Numbered from the stretch's first letter, positions 23,274 through 32,135 are shown. The stretch: 56,566 nucleotides of DNA from Halobacteriovoraceae bacterium (GCA_002718735.1 PBFR01000026.1:1-56566), one strand, 5' to 3'. The notes: generated from the letters alone by a model not told the origin. Made by a program: numbers and translations.

Positions 23274-23891
23274 ATGACAACAAAAAAGAAATTAATTGGT
23301 GCGTTAAATACTCTTAAAAAAGCATTGGACGAAGAATACCTTGTTGGTGCCTTCAAGAAGATTGAGGAATCAATAAATAGCATGGCGGAGGAGAGTGAGA
23401 GTCCATCAGTGAGTCTACCAACTCCAATTTTAAATAGTGATGAAATCGCTTTATATTCTGACGGTGCGTGTCGTGGCAACCCTGGTCCAGGCTCTTGGGC
23501 CTTCATTGCCCAGAATCATGAAGGGGAGCTTGTTTATTCAAGTTCAGGTGTAAGCAAGTTAACTACAAACAATAAGATGGAGTTGCAGGGTGTTATAGAG
23601 GGACTGCTCTTTGTAAGCGATCAACCCCAGAATTTTAAGAAAATCTTCTTTTATACAGACTCAAAGTATGTTGTTGACGGTATCACCTCCTGGGTGAAGG
23701 GCTGGAAGAGAAGAGGGTGGAAAAAGGCTGATAAGAAAGCACCTGAAAACTTGGAACAGTGGCAGGAGCTAGATCAACTCAATGAAAAATTTAACGTAGA
23801 ATTTATTTGGGTTAAAGGCCATGCGGGGCATCCACAGAACGAGCTCTGTGATAGACTGGCAAATGAGGCCCTTGATGCTCAGGGCTTTTAG
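23274..23891 (+). CDS. rnhA: Ribonuclease HI with N-terminal extension
   Basis: 205 aa. After a ~58-residue helical extension the RNase HI fold begins: Y-S-D-G-A-C-R-G-N-P-G-P-G-S-W-A-F (first catalytic Asp), N-N-K-M-E-L-Q-G (Glu), F-Y-T-D-S-K-Y-V (Asp), W-V-K-G-W-K-R-R-G-W, the substrate-handling loop typical of E. coli-type enzymes, and V-K-G-H-A-G-H-P-Q-N-E-L-C-D-R-L-A (His/Asp). It removes RNA from RNA-DNA hybrids. The ATG at 23274 is chosen because AAGGA precedes it; the frame is open to 23214. The extension does not resemble the hybrid-binding domain. Its 3' end overlaps the following exported-protein gene by 17 nt. Confidence 0.92.
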   Translation: MTTKKKLIGALNTLKKALDEEYLVGAFKKIEESINSMAEESESPSVSLPTPILNSDEIALYSDGACRGNPGPGSWAFIAQNHEGELVYSSSGVSKLTTNNKMELQGVIEGLLFVSDQPQNFKKIFFYTDSKYVVDGITSWVKGWKRRGWKKADKKAPENLEQWQELDQLNEKFNVEFIWVKGHAGHPQNELCDRLANEALDAQGF

Positions 23892-24690
23892 TTTAGCTCT
23901 CTTTTTTATTACCTTCGAAGGAGCTCTTGCCTGTAAGCTTGTGCCAAGCAAAACTTACGTGTCGTTTTCTGCACCAATTACCCACCTTCTAGAAGAGTTA
24001 AAACTTCTAGAAGACAAATCTTTAGAAGCAATATCTAATTACCACTCAGTTCAAAATTCTAAAGTTAAGAAACTACACGGAGGCATATTCCTGGCACCCA
24101 AGAAATTAATGCAAATGAAAGACTCCATTGTTTTTTATGATGAAAGTAGGGAGCTTTCGCGAACGCTTAAGCATTCAGATGTAAAGGGGGCTGTTGAAGT
24201 GGTGACTAGAGAGCTAGATCCATTTATGGCTTTTAATGCTTCTGTTCAAAAACTTTCGCCTTCCTTAATAGGTTGCAATAAAGAGTTAAGCGGATTGAAA
24301 GACAAGGTCGACCTAATTAAGAAAGAAGCACTTAAAAAAAATCTTCCAAAAAAGACATTTATTTTTTATTTAGGAAAAATTTCTAAATCAGGGAAAAAGC
24401 CAAAGCTTTTGATCGCTAATGATGGAATAGTAAAGTTTTTGAAGGAAAAACTTTCGATGTTAAGCTATCCGTCAAACCTTGCTTACGTTCCACCGTCGTC
24501 GAGGATACTTAGCGGGTTAAGTAAACCTATTTCAATTGGTCTTTATGAGTCTAGAGAAAAACTCGAAATCACTGAAGTCTCAACTGATTCATACAATATT
24601 GGGTTTCCCAACTCTTTAAAACCCGGCATCACACAAGTGTACTTTTTAGAGGCGCTATTAGAGCTTAAATTATTTAGGGTGGATGGATGA
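23875..24690 (+). CDS. Exported substrate-binding-like protein of an ABC importer
   Basis: 271 aa with a signal peptide (M-L-R-A-F-S-L-A-L-F-F to A-L-A-C); the Cys could be lipid-modified, but the lipobox is poor. The early mature part (S-F-S-A-P-I-T-H-L-L-E-E-L, then I-S-N-Y-H-S-V and L-H-G-G-I-F) follows the pattern of BtuF/FecB-type binding proteins, in which a first lobe names the ligand site. The rest is short and divergent. It overlaps the ATPase gene by 4 nt (ATGA) and precedes the FecCD-type permease, which supports the assignment. The likely substrate is a metal chelate or cobalamin-like compound. Start is ATG 23875 with GAGG at 6 nt; ATG 23863 lies in the same frame. Confidence 0.62.
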   Translation: MLRAFSLALFFITFEGALACKLVPSKTYVSFSAPITHLLEELKLLEDKSLEAISNYHSVQNSKVKKLHGGIFLAPKKLMQMKDSIVFYDESRELSRTLKHSDVKGAVEVVTRELDPFMAFNASVQKLSPSLIGCNKELSGLKDKVDLIKKEALKKNLPKKTFIFYLGKISKSGKKPKLLIANDGIVKFLKEKLSMLSYPSNLAYVPPSSRILSGLSKPISIGLYESREKLEITEVSTDSYNIGFPNSLKPGITQVYFLEALLELKLFRVDG

Positions 24691-25280
24691 GGATAACCTT
24701 AGATAATGCTTTCAAGATTAACGGAAAGCAAACAAGTATCGATCTTTTTATAAAAGAAAAGGCAATAAATTTTTTGATAGGTGAGAACGGTGTTGGAAAA
24801 AGCTCCCTATTTACCTACATGAAAATAAATAAAGACCTATTTAAAGGAACCAGAGTGGCATTTGTTGACCAAGAAAAGCTTAACCCATTAAGTGATTTGA
24901 GTGTGTCAGAGATTTTAGCTGTTGTTATTGAAGAGCTTGTAGATGTTAAGAGTTGGGAAGAATGTGAACATGTTAAAAACCTTGAGATTGAGAAATTACT
25001 TGATAAAAAAGTCTCGTGTTTATCAGGTGGTGAAAATCAAAAATTAAAGTTGGCCTTAAGCTTGATATTGCCTTTCGATATTTTATTGCTGGATGAACCA
25101 CTTCAAAGCTTAGATGTGAAAAGTCAAAAACAAGTCATTTCAACTTTGGAAGATATTTCCAAAGAGAAGGCCGTATTAATTATTGAGCATAATGTGAAGA
25201 AGTATGAAAGCTTTAATGGTTGTTTAAATGTTATGAAAGAAGGCAACGATTTTGTGGAGGTTTCTCATGGTCGAAGTTGA
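24687..25280 (+). CDS. ABC transporter ATP-binding protein
   Basis: 197 aa, short for the family but complete in motifs: Walker A G-E-N-G-V-G-K-S-S near residue 35, the signature L-S-G-G-E-N-Q near 115, Walker B I-L-L-L-D-E-P and the switch His in I-I-E-H. It couples ATP hydrolysis to uptake by the FecCD-type permease encoded next. ATGA overlap with the binding-protein gene; its last 14 nt overlap the permease start, whose ribosome site lies inside this gene. Three consecutive overlaps make the set an obligate operon. Confidence 0.9.
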   Translation: MRITLDNAFKINGKQTSIDLFIKEKAINFLIGENGVGKSSLFTYMKINKDLFKGTRVAFVDQEKLNPLSDLSVSEILAVVIEELVDVKSWEECEHVKNLEIEKLLDKKVSCLSGGENQKLKLALSLILPFDILLLDEPLQSLDVKSQKQVISTLEDISKEKAVLIIEHNVKKYESFNGCLNVMKEGNDFVEVSHGRS

Positions 25281-26151
25281 TTGGCTTAGACTTTTAACAT
25301 CCTTCATTTGTGGTGGCTTTTTAACTCTGTCGGGAAGTCTAACCCAGATCGTGACAAACAATAGCCTTGGGAGTCCTTCCACGTTGGGCTTCGATGCACT
25401 TGCCGCCCTAAGTGTTATTTGCTCTCAATTTTTGGTGGTTTATTGGGTAGAGCTCCCTTTAGAGTTCATGTCGCTTACTCTTTTCTTTTCGTGTTTTACA
25501 ATATTGTGGTTGGTCGGAGAAACAGTTTCAAAGAGGCCTAGTGTTAGGGGATTTAGTGTTGATATTAAAGTACTTATCCTTATAGGCCTTGGATTTAATC
25601 TCTTTGTTGGAGCAATATTTTCTATTGTTCAATTTTTATTTATGGCCCTCAATTTCGAATTTCCTACTGGTCTATGGTTTGGGAACTTCAAATACTCTAA
25701 CGAGTACACAATTTATATACTGTTTTTCTTTTTAATTGTTTCTGTTTTTTATTTGAGCACAAATGCAAAGTCTCTAAGACTTTTGAGCATTGGGGAGAAA
25801 TTTGCACTCGGTATTGGAGTACCGGTGGCCAAAGTACAGAAAAGGGCCTTATTGGTTTCTCTAGGCCTGACGGGTGTAGTCATTTCATTCTTTGGTGTCT
25901 TTTCTTTTCTGGGTCTCATTGTTCCTCACATGCTGCGAAGCTTCAATTTCTTTAGATCAAATATGAAACGAGAGCTTTTTTTAGGTCCAATTTTTGGAGG
26001 AGTATCCCTCTGCCTGATGGACTATCTGTGCTTTAGCTTTGACTTTCGTGGTGCTGAGTTTCCTGCGGGAATGGTCTCATCTGTGGTGGGGGCACTTTTA
26101 CTAATTGTTTTACTGATTAAATCTCAGGTTAAAAGCTTTGCAAAAGACTAA
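25267..26151 (+). CDS. FecCD/BtuC-family ABC transporter permease
   Basis: 294 aa, somewhat shorter than the usual ~330. It is strongly hydrophobic with about eight to nine membrane segments. The G-G-F-L-T-L-S-G-S-L-T-Q-I-V-T-N-N-S-L-G-S-P opening and the late F-S-F-L-G-L-I-V-P-H-M-L-R loop (the ATPase-coupling motif) identify the FecCD family for iron-siderophores, haem or vitamin B12. ATG at 25267 with GGAGG 6 nt upstream. Together with the two preceding genes it forms a complete importer; no TonB-dependent receptor gene is in the window. Confidence 0.87.
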   Translation: MVEVDWLRLLTSFICGGFLTLSGSLTQIVTNNSLGSPSTLGFDALAALSVICSQFLVVYWVELPLEFMSLTLFFSCFTILWLVGETVSKRPSVRGFSVDIKVLILIGLGFNLFVGAIFSIVQFLFMALNFEFPTGLWFGNFKYSNEYTIYILFFFLIVSVFYLSTNAKSLRLLSIGEKFALGIGVPVAKVQKRALLVSLGLTGVVISFFGVFSFLGLIVPHMLRSFNFFRSNMKRELFLGPIFGGVSLCLMDYLCFSFDFRGAEFPAGMVSSVVGALLLIVLLIKSQVKSFAKD

Positions 26152-26210
26152 TTTGTATTCAATAATAAATATAAAAACGAGTACTTAAATAGTAATAAAA
26201 GGATTAAATC

Positions 26211-26906
26211 ATGAAAAGATTTACACTATTCACTGCAGTATTATTTTTATTCTCTGCTTGTAATCAGGGTAAGAACCCTGCAAACGTAAGCATTAAAACA
26301 GAAGATGACAAAACTTTTTACTCTATGGGCTACATGCTTGCTTCAAGCCTTCAAAGGTTGGATTTGACAGATGAGGAACTTGCAGCTCTTTACAAGGGTT
26401 TAAGAGACTCTGCCAAGGGAACTAAGGCCGAAGTTGATCTTCAAATCTATCAACCAAAAATTCAAACAATGTTCAAAGCTAGAATGGAGAAGGTTGCTAA
26501 AAAAGAAAAAGAGAAAGGTGAAGGCTTTATCAAGGATTACATGAAGAAAAACCCTGAGGCGAAGAAAACAGAGAGCGGATTGGTTTACAAAGTTATAAAG
26601 CCGGGATCTGATAAAAAACCAAGTGCAAAAGACACTGTTAAAGTTCACTATCACGGAACTCTAACTAGCGGAGAAGTTTTTGACTCTTCTGTTGAGCGTG
26701 GGGATCAAATTACTTTCCCACTTGATAGAGTTATTAAGGGATGGACTGAAGGTCTTCAACTTATCGGTGAAGGTGGAAAGATTGAATTGGTTATTCCACC
26801 AGAGCTTGCTTATGGAGAGCAAGGTGCTCCGCCTAAAATTCCAGGTGGTGCAACTTTGAAATTTGAAGTTGAATTGTTTGAAGTATCGCCTGAAGCGAAA
26901 AAATAA
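26211..26906 (+). CDS. FKBP-type peptidyl-prolyl isomerase, Mip/FkpA-like lipoprotein
   Basis: 231 aa. Lipoprotein signal (M-K-R-F-T-L-F-T-A-V-L-F-L-F-S-A-C, Cys17 as lipid site), an N-terminal helical dimerisation region (~30-120, with Y-S-M-G-Y-M-L-A as in Mip/FkpA), then an FKBP domain (~125-225: V-K-V-H-Y-H-G-T-L, G-E-V-F-D-S-S, V-I-K-G-W-T-E-G-L, I-P-P-E-L-A-Y-G). It folds proline-containing proteins in the periplasm. AAAAGGA precedes the ATG and a strong terminator follows, so it is a single-gene unit. Confidence 0.92.
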   Translation: MKRFTLFTAVLFLFSACNQGKNPANVSIKTEDDKTFYSMGYMLASSLQRLDLTDEELAALYKGLRDSAKGTKAEVDLQIYQPKIQTMFKARMEKVAKKEKEKGEGFIKDYMKKNPEAKKTESGLVYKVIKPGSDKKPSAKDTVKVHYHGTLTSGEVFDSSVERGDQITFPLDRVIKGWTEGLQLIGEGGKIELVIPPELAYGEQGAPPKIPGGATLKFEVELFEVSPEAKK

Positions 26907-26931
26907 TTCGAAAAATTACAAAAATTCATAT

Positions 26932-26960
26932 AGGCCGGACAATTGTTCGGCCTTTTTTTT
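26932..26960 (+). terminator. Intrinsic terminator of the FKBP gene
   Basis: AGGCCGGAC (26932-26940) and GTTCGGCCT (26945-26953) pair over 9 bp (one G-U) around AATT, followed by seven further Ts. It separates this gene from the convergent exported-protein gene. Confidence 0.9.
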
Positions 26961-26964
26961 AAAA

Positions 26965-27567
26965 TTATTTCTGGTAGGGAATCTCTTTGATTACTTCTGC
27001 TGGAATTCCTTGAAAGTCGATATATGCCTCGTTCTCTCCCACGCAAAAATAACTATAAAACTTCTTGTCTTGTAGACCGAGACTCATTCGTCTGCAATTC
27101 CTCTCTCCTTCAGCATCTTGAATTTTTACAACTTCAACTTTTTCTAGCTCCAGGTATTTAAGACATCGACTCTCTGCCAATATACTCTTTGAATAAGAGC
27201 TTGGTCGCATTCTATTGTAACTTTTGAGTCCAATTTTTGATTGATGGAAGTCATTGCCATCCTTACAACCTGGTAGCAAGTCATAAGGAGCAAACAAATC
27301 CCTTTCAGGGAAGTTGTTCGCAAAGTAGATCACTCCATGAAGCTCTCTTTTACTTCTATCTTGCTCTTCTTCTTCAAGAAGCTCAGCACACTCATCTTTT
27401 GTTAGAGGCTTTTGAATATCGCCCTTAGAAGTTGATGATAAGTTTCCGATTATTTTCATCAGACCAGAGCTATATGGTTCCGCTAAATTTCCTATTCCAT
27501 CCAGTAGGCCATCGGCACTGGCATTTAAAGAGAATAAAATGGCGCTTAACAATAGAGAAGTTTTCAT
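26965..27567 (-). CDS. Exported protein of unknown function, 200 aa
   Basis: Signal peptide at residues 1-18 (M-K-T-S-L-L-L-S-A-I-L-F-S-L-N-A-S-A). The mature protein is acidic in its first third (L-L-E-E-E-E-Q-D) and has five cysteines, probably disulfide-bonded in the periplasm or outside the cell. A strong ribosome site (AAAGGAAAG) supports the start at 27567. No family recognised. It lies just downstream of the metalloprotease gene on the same strand but is separated from it by a terminator, so it is expressed independently. Confidence 0.68.
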   Translation of the reverse strand: MKTSLLLSAILFSLNASADGLLDGIGNLAEPYSSGLMKIIGNLSSTSKGDIQKPLTKDECAELLEEEEQDRSKRELHGVIYFANNFPERDLFAPYDLLPGCKDGNDFHQSKIGLKSYNRMRPSSYSKSILAESRCLKYLELEKVEVVKIQDAEGERNCRRMSLGLQDKKFYSYFCVGENEAYIDFQGIPAEVIKEIPYQK

Positions 27568-27633
27568 TATTACTTTCCTTTAATGTGTTATCGGCATTTT
27601 AGTGAATAAATTTAGTGGGAAAGGGGAGAGTGA

Positions 27634-27657
27634 AAAGGCCTTCGTATGAAGGCCTTT
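27634..27657 (-). terminator. Terminator of the metalloprotease gene
   Basis: AAAGGCCTTC (27634-27643) and GAAGGCCTTT (27648-27657) form a perfect 10-bp stem with a 4-nt loop. On the minus strand it ends in TTTT, 10 nt after the gene's stop codon. Confidence 0.8.
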
Positions 27658-27667
27658 ACTAGTAAAA

Positions 27668-28549
27668 TTAAAGACTTGCTGTAGGCGCAAACCAACAAAG
27701 TGGTCTTACACCAAAAGTGTCGCCAGAGTCTCTGTTACAAACTCCAACTGTTTCATCATCTTGATCAACATCGCTTAATTCGTCTACTTGGCAAAGTGCG
27801 CCTTGGTAATAAGTATCCAAGCGACATTGAGTGTCTGGGTGACTGTGGTCTGTAGTTGTAACAACCGCTTCGTCGGGAGTGTCGAACATTGGCGGTGTTG
27901 TTTGTCTTCTTAGAGCTTGAAATAAGTTCGCTGTGCTCTTTCCGGCCATTGCACCTCTTTGACAGATCAATTGATCTTCTTCGCTGCTCCACTGCTCTGC
28001 ACATGTGTTTACTACGATTTGAGGAACTTCCAATTTAGATAGAACTGCTTTGTGATCTTCTCCTCTGAAAGTTCTTCTTAAACATTTAAGAGTTGCGAAA
28101 TAGTCAGCTTGACCTTCATTAGTTGCCCAGTTGCTCCACCAACCACCTTTTTTAGGTGCTCCACCAATGTGGTGTCCAAGTTCGTGACACACAACTAGTG
28201 CAAATCCGTCTGGAGTAACGGTTTCGTGCCTAGCAAGACCGCCAAACATGTGAATGTTCCACTCTGAACCAGACCTTGATGCGTAAGCATTAACTGTTCC
28301 GTCATCCCAGTTTCTGTTTACCTTTAACGTTGCACCCATTTGAGTAAAAATTGGTGCGTAGATTTCAGAAACTTTGTCTATTACTGCATTGAATGTAGGC
28401 TCGTCCAAGTTTGCGTTTGCTTTGGCGCTAGCGGGAATTTTCAAATTGTTTTCAGGTACAATTCCCTCTGTCCCGTCGATAGTGCATGTGTAACCTGTGT
28501 TTGCCAGAACAGCTGCAACGGTTACTGTCTTAAAAAGTTTTCCAAGCAT
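27668..28549 (-). CDS. Exported zinc metalloprotease (HEXXH family)
   Basis: 293 aa with an N-terminal hydrophobic stretch (~1-18) read as a signal peptide. Zinc site: C-H-E-L-G-H-H-I-G-G with HELGH at 122-126, and a likely third ligand Glu in N-E-G-Q-A-D-Y near 144-150, the gluzincin arrangement HEXXH plus E 19 residues on. Many cysteines (about nine) in the C-terminal half suggest a disulfide-stabilised extracellular enzyme. Predatory bacteria use such proteases in prey invasion and digestion; here that is inference. GGAGG lies 4 nt before the ATG. The downstream terminator makes it monocistronic. Confidence 0.82.
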   Translation of the reverse strand: MLGKLFKTVTVAAVLANTGYTCTIDGTEGIVPENNLKIPASAKANANLDEPTFNAVIDKVSEIYAPIFTQMGATLKVNRNWDDGTVNAYASRSGSEWNIHMFGGLARHETVTPDGFALVVCHELGHHIGGAPKKGGWWSNWATNEGQADYFATLKCLRRTFRGEDHKAVLSKLEVPQIVVNTCAEQWSSEEDQLICQRGAMAGKSTANLFQALRRQTTPPMFDTPDEAVVTTTDHSHPDTQCRLDTYYQGALCQVDELSDVDQDDETVGVCNRDSGDTFGVRPLCWFAPTASL

Positions 28550-28636
28550 AAATCCTCCATGATGTTATTGCCGTATCCCTTCATTGTCTCTTTGAATGGA
28601 ATCTGTGGCAAAGGAAAACAAGAACCTGTAAGTAAA

Positions 28637-28645
28637 TGTTATAAT
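28637..28645 (+). promoter_or_regulatory. Extended -10 promoter of the NIF3-like gene
   Basis: TGT-TATAAT (28637-28645) is a perfect extended -10 element. Predicted transcription start about 28652, giving a ~26-nt leader containing the GGAGG site of the gene at 28678. Confidence 0.5.
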
Positions 28646-28677
28646 GATGAATAATGACGGTAAGCTTTGGAGGATCA

Positions 28678-29001
28678 ATGTATAAATTTGTGTTTTATGC
28701 GCCTAAAAATTCGTGTGAGAAAATTAAAAATTCTGTCTTTGAAACAGGCGCTGGAAAACTCGGAAATTACGAACAATGCGCTTTTGAGATTTCAGGTATA
28801 GGCCAATTCAAACCTGCACCAGGAGCGGAGCCTGCGATTGGGAAAGTTGGAGAGCTTGAAAAAGTGGAAGAGGTGAGAGTAGAAATTCTTTGCACCGAAG
28901 AAAACATTAGGAGTGCGGTGCGAGCTATGATTAAAGCACATCCTTATGAAGTTCCCGCATATGAAATTTTAAAAGTTGAAAACAATAAATTTTTACCCTA
29001 G
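28678..29001 (+). CDS. Small NIF3/YqfO-type CutA-like protein
   Basis: 107 aa matching the short NIF3-associated domain that is inserted in YqfO and also found alone in many proteobacteria: Y-K-F-V-F-Y-A-P near the start, G-K-L-G-N-Y-E-Q-C-A-F, I-G-Q-F-K-P, V-G-E-L-E-K-V-E-E-V-R-V-E and A-H-P-Y-E-V-P-A-Y at the end. The domain resembles trimeric CutA/PII-like proteins; its exact role is unknown. The start is the ATG at 28678 because GGAGG lies 4 nt upstream; the upstream in-frame ATG at 28654 has no ribosome site. Confidence 0.85.
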   Translation: MYKFVFYAPKNSCEKIKNSVFETGAGKLGNYEQCAFEISGIGQFKPAPGAEPAIGKVGELEKVEEVRVEILCTEENIRSAVRAMIKAHPYEVPAYEILKVENNKFLP

Positions 29002-29140
29002 TGGGGGTGAAATATATTCCCCCCGGAAAAATTGACCTATTCAATTTAAACCTATTAAAAACAGCGACTTAATTAATTGACTAAAGCGTTTTCTCAAATC
29101 TGCCGATCAGCTCTTTGATACTGTAATGTTGGGAGTTTTG

Positions 29141-29572
29141 ATGAAGCGTTACTTCTTATATGTCATTGTGGCCTTAATGCCCTTAGAGCTGATGAGTGAA
29201 GAACTTGGGAGATTCGGCAAGAAGGACTTTAAGTCTCCTGTAAGAGAATTTGGTGTTATCGCCACTAAGTCAGGATATTTCCCCGAGAGCATGTTTGCTT
29301 ATGTGGGGGAGAAAGCACGCTTCTTTATAACCTCAACGGACGATACTCCTCAGTGTTTCTTACTAAAGGATCATAATGTTTTTCTATCTGCCGAAAAGGG
29401 GAAAATGCAAGAGGCCATCGTTGAGTTTAAATACCCCGGCAGGTTTGAGTATTATTGCCCCTCTACAAAGTTTAAAGGGCATATAACAGTTGTTGAAAGA
29501 CCAGGAACGAAAAGCAAAGTTAAAAGAGAAATTGCCAGTGAAAAGAAAACATACTGGACACCGAGAGATTAA
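29141..29572 (+). CDS. Exported cupredoxin-like protein
   Basis: 143 aa with a signal peptide (M-K-R-Y-F-L-Y-V-I-V-A-L-M-P-L-E-L-M-S). The mature part reads as a cupredoxin sandwich: G-Y-F-P-E-S-M-F-A-Y-V-G-E-K-A-R-F-F-I-T, then C-F-L-L-K-D-H-N, and P-G-R-F-E-Y-Y-C-P as in the Cys-containing copper loop of cupredoxins. A full His-Cys-His-Met copper set is not clear, so electron transfer is uncertain. GGGAG lies 5 nt before the ATG at 29141. It precedes the CpaF-type ATPase by 12 nt on the same strand; the reason for the pairing is unknown. Confidence 0.65.
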   Translation: MKRYFLYVIVALMPLELMSEELGRFGKKDFKSPVREFGVIATKSGYFPESMFAYVGEKARFFITSTDDTPQCFLLKDHNVFLSAEKGKMQEAIVEFKYPGRFEYYCPSTKFKGHITVVERPGTKSKVKREIASEKKTYWTPRD

Positions 29573-29584
29573 TAGAGAGGATAA

Positions 29585-30727
29585 ATGAGCTCCGTATTTC
29601 AAGATGCCATTGGATCATTGCTAGCACCAATAAAGAACTTATTGGACGATGCCAGTGTTTCTGAAATTATGATCAATGGTCCGCATGAAATTTTTGTGGA
29701 GCAAAAAGGTCTTGTTCACAAAGTTCCAAATAAATTTCCGGATGAAGAGTCTCTTATGGCCTCTATGAGAGCGATTGCTCAATCAGTTGGCCGAATTATA
29801 GACTCAGATAATCCGAGACTGGACGCAAGACTTCCCGATGGATCAAGGATTGCAGTTGTCATTCCACCAATGGCCAAAAATGGTACTACGGTAGCTATTC
29901 GAAAGTTCTCCCAAGAGAAGCTTGGGCTTAAGGACCTTATAAACTTTGGCTCTCTTTCTGCGGACGCCGCAAGGTTTTTGGATTGTTGCATGTATGTGGG
30001 TAAGAATACCTTAGTGTCTGGCGGGACTGGGTCTGGTAAAACCACAATGTTGAATGTCCTAGGTTCTAGGATGCCAAAAACTCAGAGATTGTTGATTATT
30101 GAAGACTCAGCAGAACTTCAAATTAAGGCCGAGCATGTTGTGCAATTCGAAACAAGAAAAGCAAATAAGGACCATGCGATAAGCGAAGTTTCAATAAGAG
30201 ATTTAATCGAGTCAGCCTTGAGACTTAGGCCTGATAGAATTATTGTAGGTGAGGTTAGAGGTCAAGAGGCCTTGGACTTGTTAAATGCAATGGGAACAGG
30301 ACATGATGGATCGATGGGGACAGTTCACGCAAACACTCCATTGGACGCATGCACTAGGCTTGAAACTTTATGTCTGATGGGTGAAACCAAGATACCACCA
30401 GATGCAATTAGAAGCATGGTTGGTTCGGCCCTTCAAATTATAGTCCAATGTTCTAGGTATCACGATGGTGGTAGAAGAACTTCACATATATCTGAAGTGT
30501 TGGGAGTTGACCCTCATGGTAGATATATTGTGAGGGATATTTTTAAATGGGTTCAAACTGGGAAAGATCCTGAGACTGGTATGTTCCAAGGAGAGATGGT
30601 GCCTTGTGGATACGTACCTTCATTCTTTGAGCAGTTTGTGGCCAATAAGTTGCCATTTCCCAAGTCTAAATTCAGGCCGCCTGAATGGGCACTGCCTTTT
30701 CTTAGCGATAAAAAGAAGGTCGCCTAG
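29585..30727 (+). CDS. cpaF: CpaF/TadA-type secretion ATPase (Flp/Tad pilus)
   Basis: 380 aa, a T2SS/T4SS-E superfamily ATPase. N-terminal S-E-I-M-I-N-G-P and I-D-S-D-N-P-R-L-D-A-R-L-P-D-G-S-R typify CpaF. Walker A is G-G-T-G-S-G-K-T-T near 145, Asp-box I-I-E-D-S-A-E-L, Walker B-like I-I-V-G-E-V-R-G, and His-box G-S-M-G-T-V-H-A-N. It is a hexameric cytoplasmic motor for Flp pili. No tadB/C, cpaB/C or pilin gene is nearby, so it is an orphan copy; Bdellovibrio-like predators commonly have several. GAGG precedes the ATG. Its partner here is the cupredoxin-like gene just upstream. Confidence 0.88.
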   Translation: MSSVFQDAIGSLLAPIKNLLDDASVSEIMINGPHEIFVEQKGLVHKVPNKFPDEESLMASMRAIAQSVGRIIDSDNPRLDARLPDGSRIAVVIPPMAKNGTTVAIRKFSQEKLGLKDLINFGSLSADAARFLDCCMYVGKNTLVSGGTGSGKTTMLNVLGSRMPKTQRLLIIEDSAELQIKAEHVVQFETRKANKDHAISEVSIRDLIESALRLRPDRIIVGEVRGQEALDLLNAMGTGHDGSMGTVHANTPLDACTRLETLCLMGETKIPPDAIRSMVGSALQIIVQCSRYHDGGRRTSHISEVLGVDPHGRYIVRDIFKWVQTGKDPETGMFQGEMVPCGYVPSFFEQFVANKLPFPKSKFRPPEWALPFLSDKKKVA

Positions 30728-30844
30728 GGTCATCTTCTTAATCCCGCTATTTTTGCTAATTCTAAAAGGCCAATGCGGCTCAACTTTACATCTGAAGCGT
30801 TTGGTTTAAACTTTTCACGTTATTTTATTATTAAGGAGTTTATA

Positions 30845-32128
30845 ATGTCCGCCATTAAAAAAATCAAAGCTAGACAAATCCTCGATTCAAGAGGAAATCC
30901 TACTGTAGAGGTTGAGATCTTCACTGAAAATTCACAAGGCAGAGCCTCTGTTCCAAGTGGAGCTTCGACAGGATCTAGAGAGGCCCTTGAACTCAGAGAT
31001 AAAGATAAAAGCTTTTATATGGGTAAGTCCGTAAGAAAGGCAATCGCAAATATAAATGAAAAAATAGCCCCAAAACTTCTTGGCATGGAAGTATCTGAGC
31101 AAAGAAAAATTGATAACTGCATGCTGGAGTTGGATGGAACAGACTTTAAGAACAACCTTGGTGCAAATGCCATGCTTGCAGTAAGTATGGCCGCAACCAG
31201 AGCTGCTGCAAGTGAATTAAACAAGCCATTGTATAAGTACCTTTCTGAAGATTTAAACTGTCCAAACCCTGTGGGAGCCCTAAGGCACCCTGCTCCTTTG
31301 ATGAATATTATTAATGGGGGGGAGCATGCATCAAATAATCTTGATATTCAGGAATTTATGATCGTTCCTCACATGAACAAAACATTCTCCGAGAACCTAA
31401 GGGCCGGTGTTGAAATTTTTCATAATTTAAAGCAAGTCCTAACTGAAAAAGGTCACTCCACAAATGTTGGTGATGAGGGAGGCTTTGCTCCTGACTTAAA
31501 ATCACACGAAGAAGCTCTTGAGTGCATTAAAGAAGCTGTTGGTAGAGCTGGTTACAAGTTTGGAGAAGAAGTATCAATATCCCTAGATGCTGCGGCCAGT
31601 GAATTCTATGACAAAGACTCCAAGAAATATACAATGGGTGGAAAGCAGTACTCCTCAGAAGAGATGATTGAGTACTATGCAGGACTTGTTGACTCAATGC
31701 CAATTTACTCAATTGAAGATGGCCTTGATGAGAGTGACCATGAAGGGTGGACCAAGTTAACAGAAAAACTAGGCAGTAAAACTGTTCTTGTTGGTGATGA
31801 TCTTTTTGTTACAAATGCAAAAATTTTCGAAGAGGGAATTAAAAACAAAGAGGCCAATGCAATTCTTGTAAAGATTAATCAAATCGGGACTATCTCCGAG
31901 ACTTTCGACACCCTAAAAATGGCATTTGATAACAACTTCAAGGCCATCATCTCTCATCGTTCCGGAGAAACTGCTGACACTTATATTGCCGACTTGGCAG
32001 TAGCAAGTGGTTCAGGCCATATTAAAACAGGCTCTGCATCGAGATCGGATAGAATTGAGAAGTATAATCAACTACTTCGCATCGAAGAAGAACTGGGAGA
32101 AAGTGCCCGTTTTGACCATAAGCTCTAA
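30845..32128 (+). CDS. eno: Enolase
   Basis: 427 aa, full length. Glycolytic conversion of 2-phosphoglycerate to phosphoenolpyruvate. Visible: [39 protein letters not shown] (catalytic His and Glu region), S-L-D-A-A (Mg-binding Asp), [13 protein letters not shown] (catalytic Lys) and [15 protein letters not shown] lies 7 nt before the ATG at 30845; the frame is open upstream but without a ribosome site. A terminator follows the stop. Confidence 0.97.
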   Translation: MSAIKKIKARQILDSRGNPTVEVEIFTENSQGRASVPSGASTGSREALELRDKDKSFYMGKSVRKAIANINEKIAPKLLGMEVSEQRKIDNCMLELDGTDFKNNLGANAMLAVSMAATRAAASELNKPLYKYLSEDLNCPNPVGALRHPAPLMNIINGGEHASNNLDIQEFMIVPHMNKTFSENLRAGVEIFHNLKQVLTEKGHSTNVGDEGGFAPDLKSHEEALECIKEAVGRAGYKFGEEVSISLDAAASEFYDKDSKKYTMGGKQYSSEEMIEYYAGLVDSMPIYSIEDGLDESDHEGWTKLTEKLGSKTVLVGDDLFVTNAKIFEEGIKNKEANAILVKINQIGTISETFDTLKMAFDNNFKAIISHRSGETADTYIADLAVASGSGHIKTGSASRSDRIEKYNQLLRIEEELGESARFDHKL

Positions 32129-32135
32129 ATAAAAT

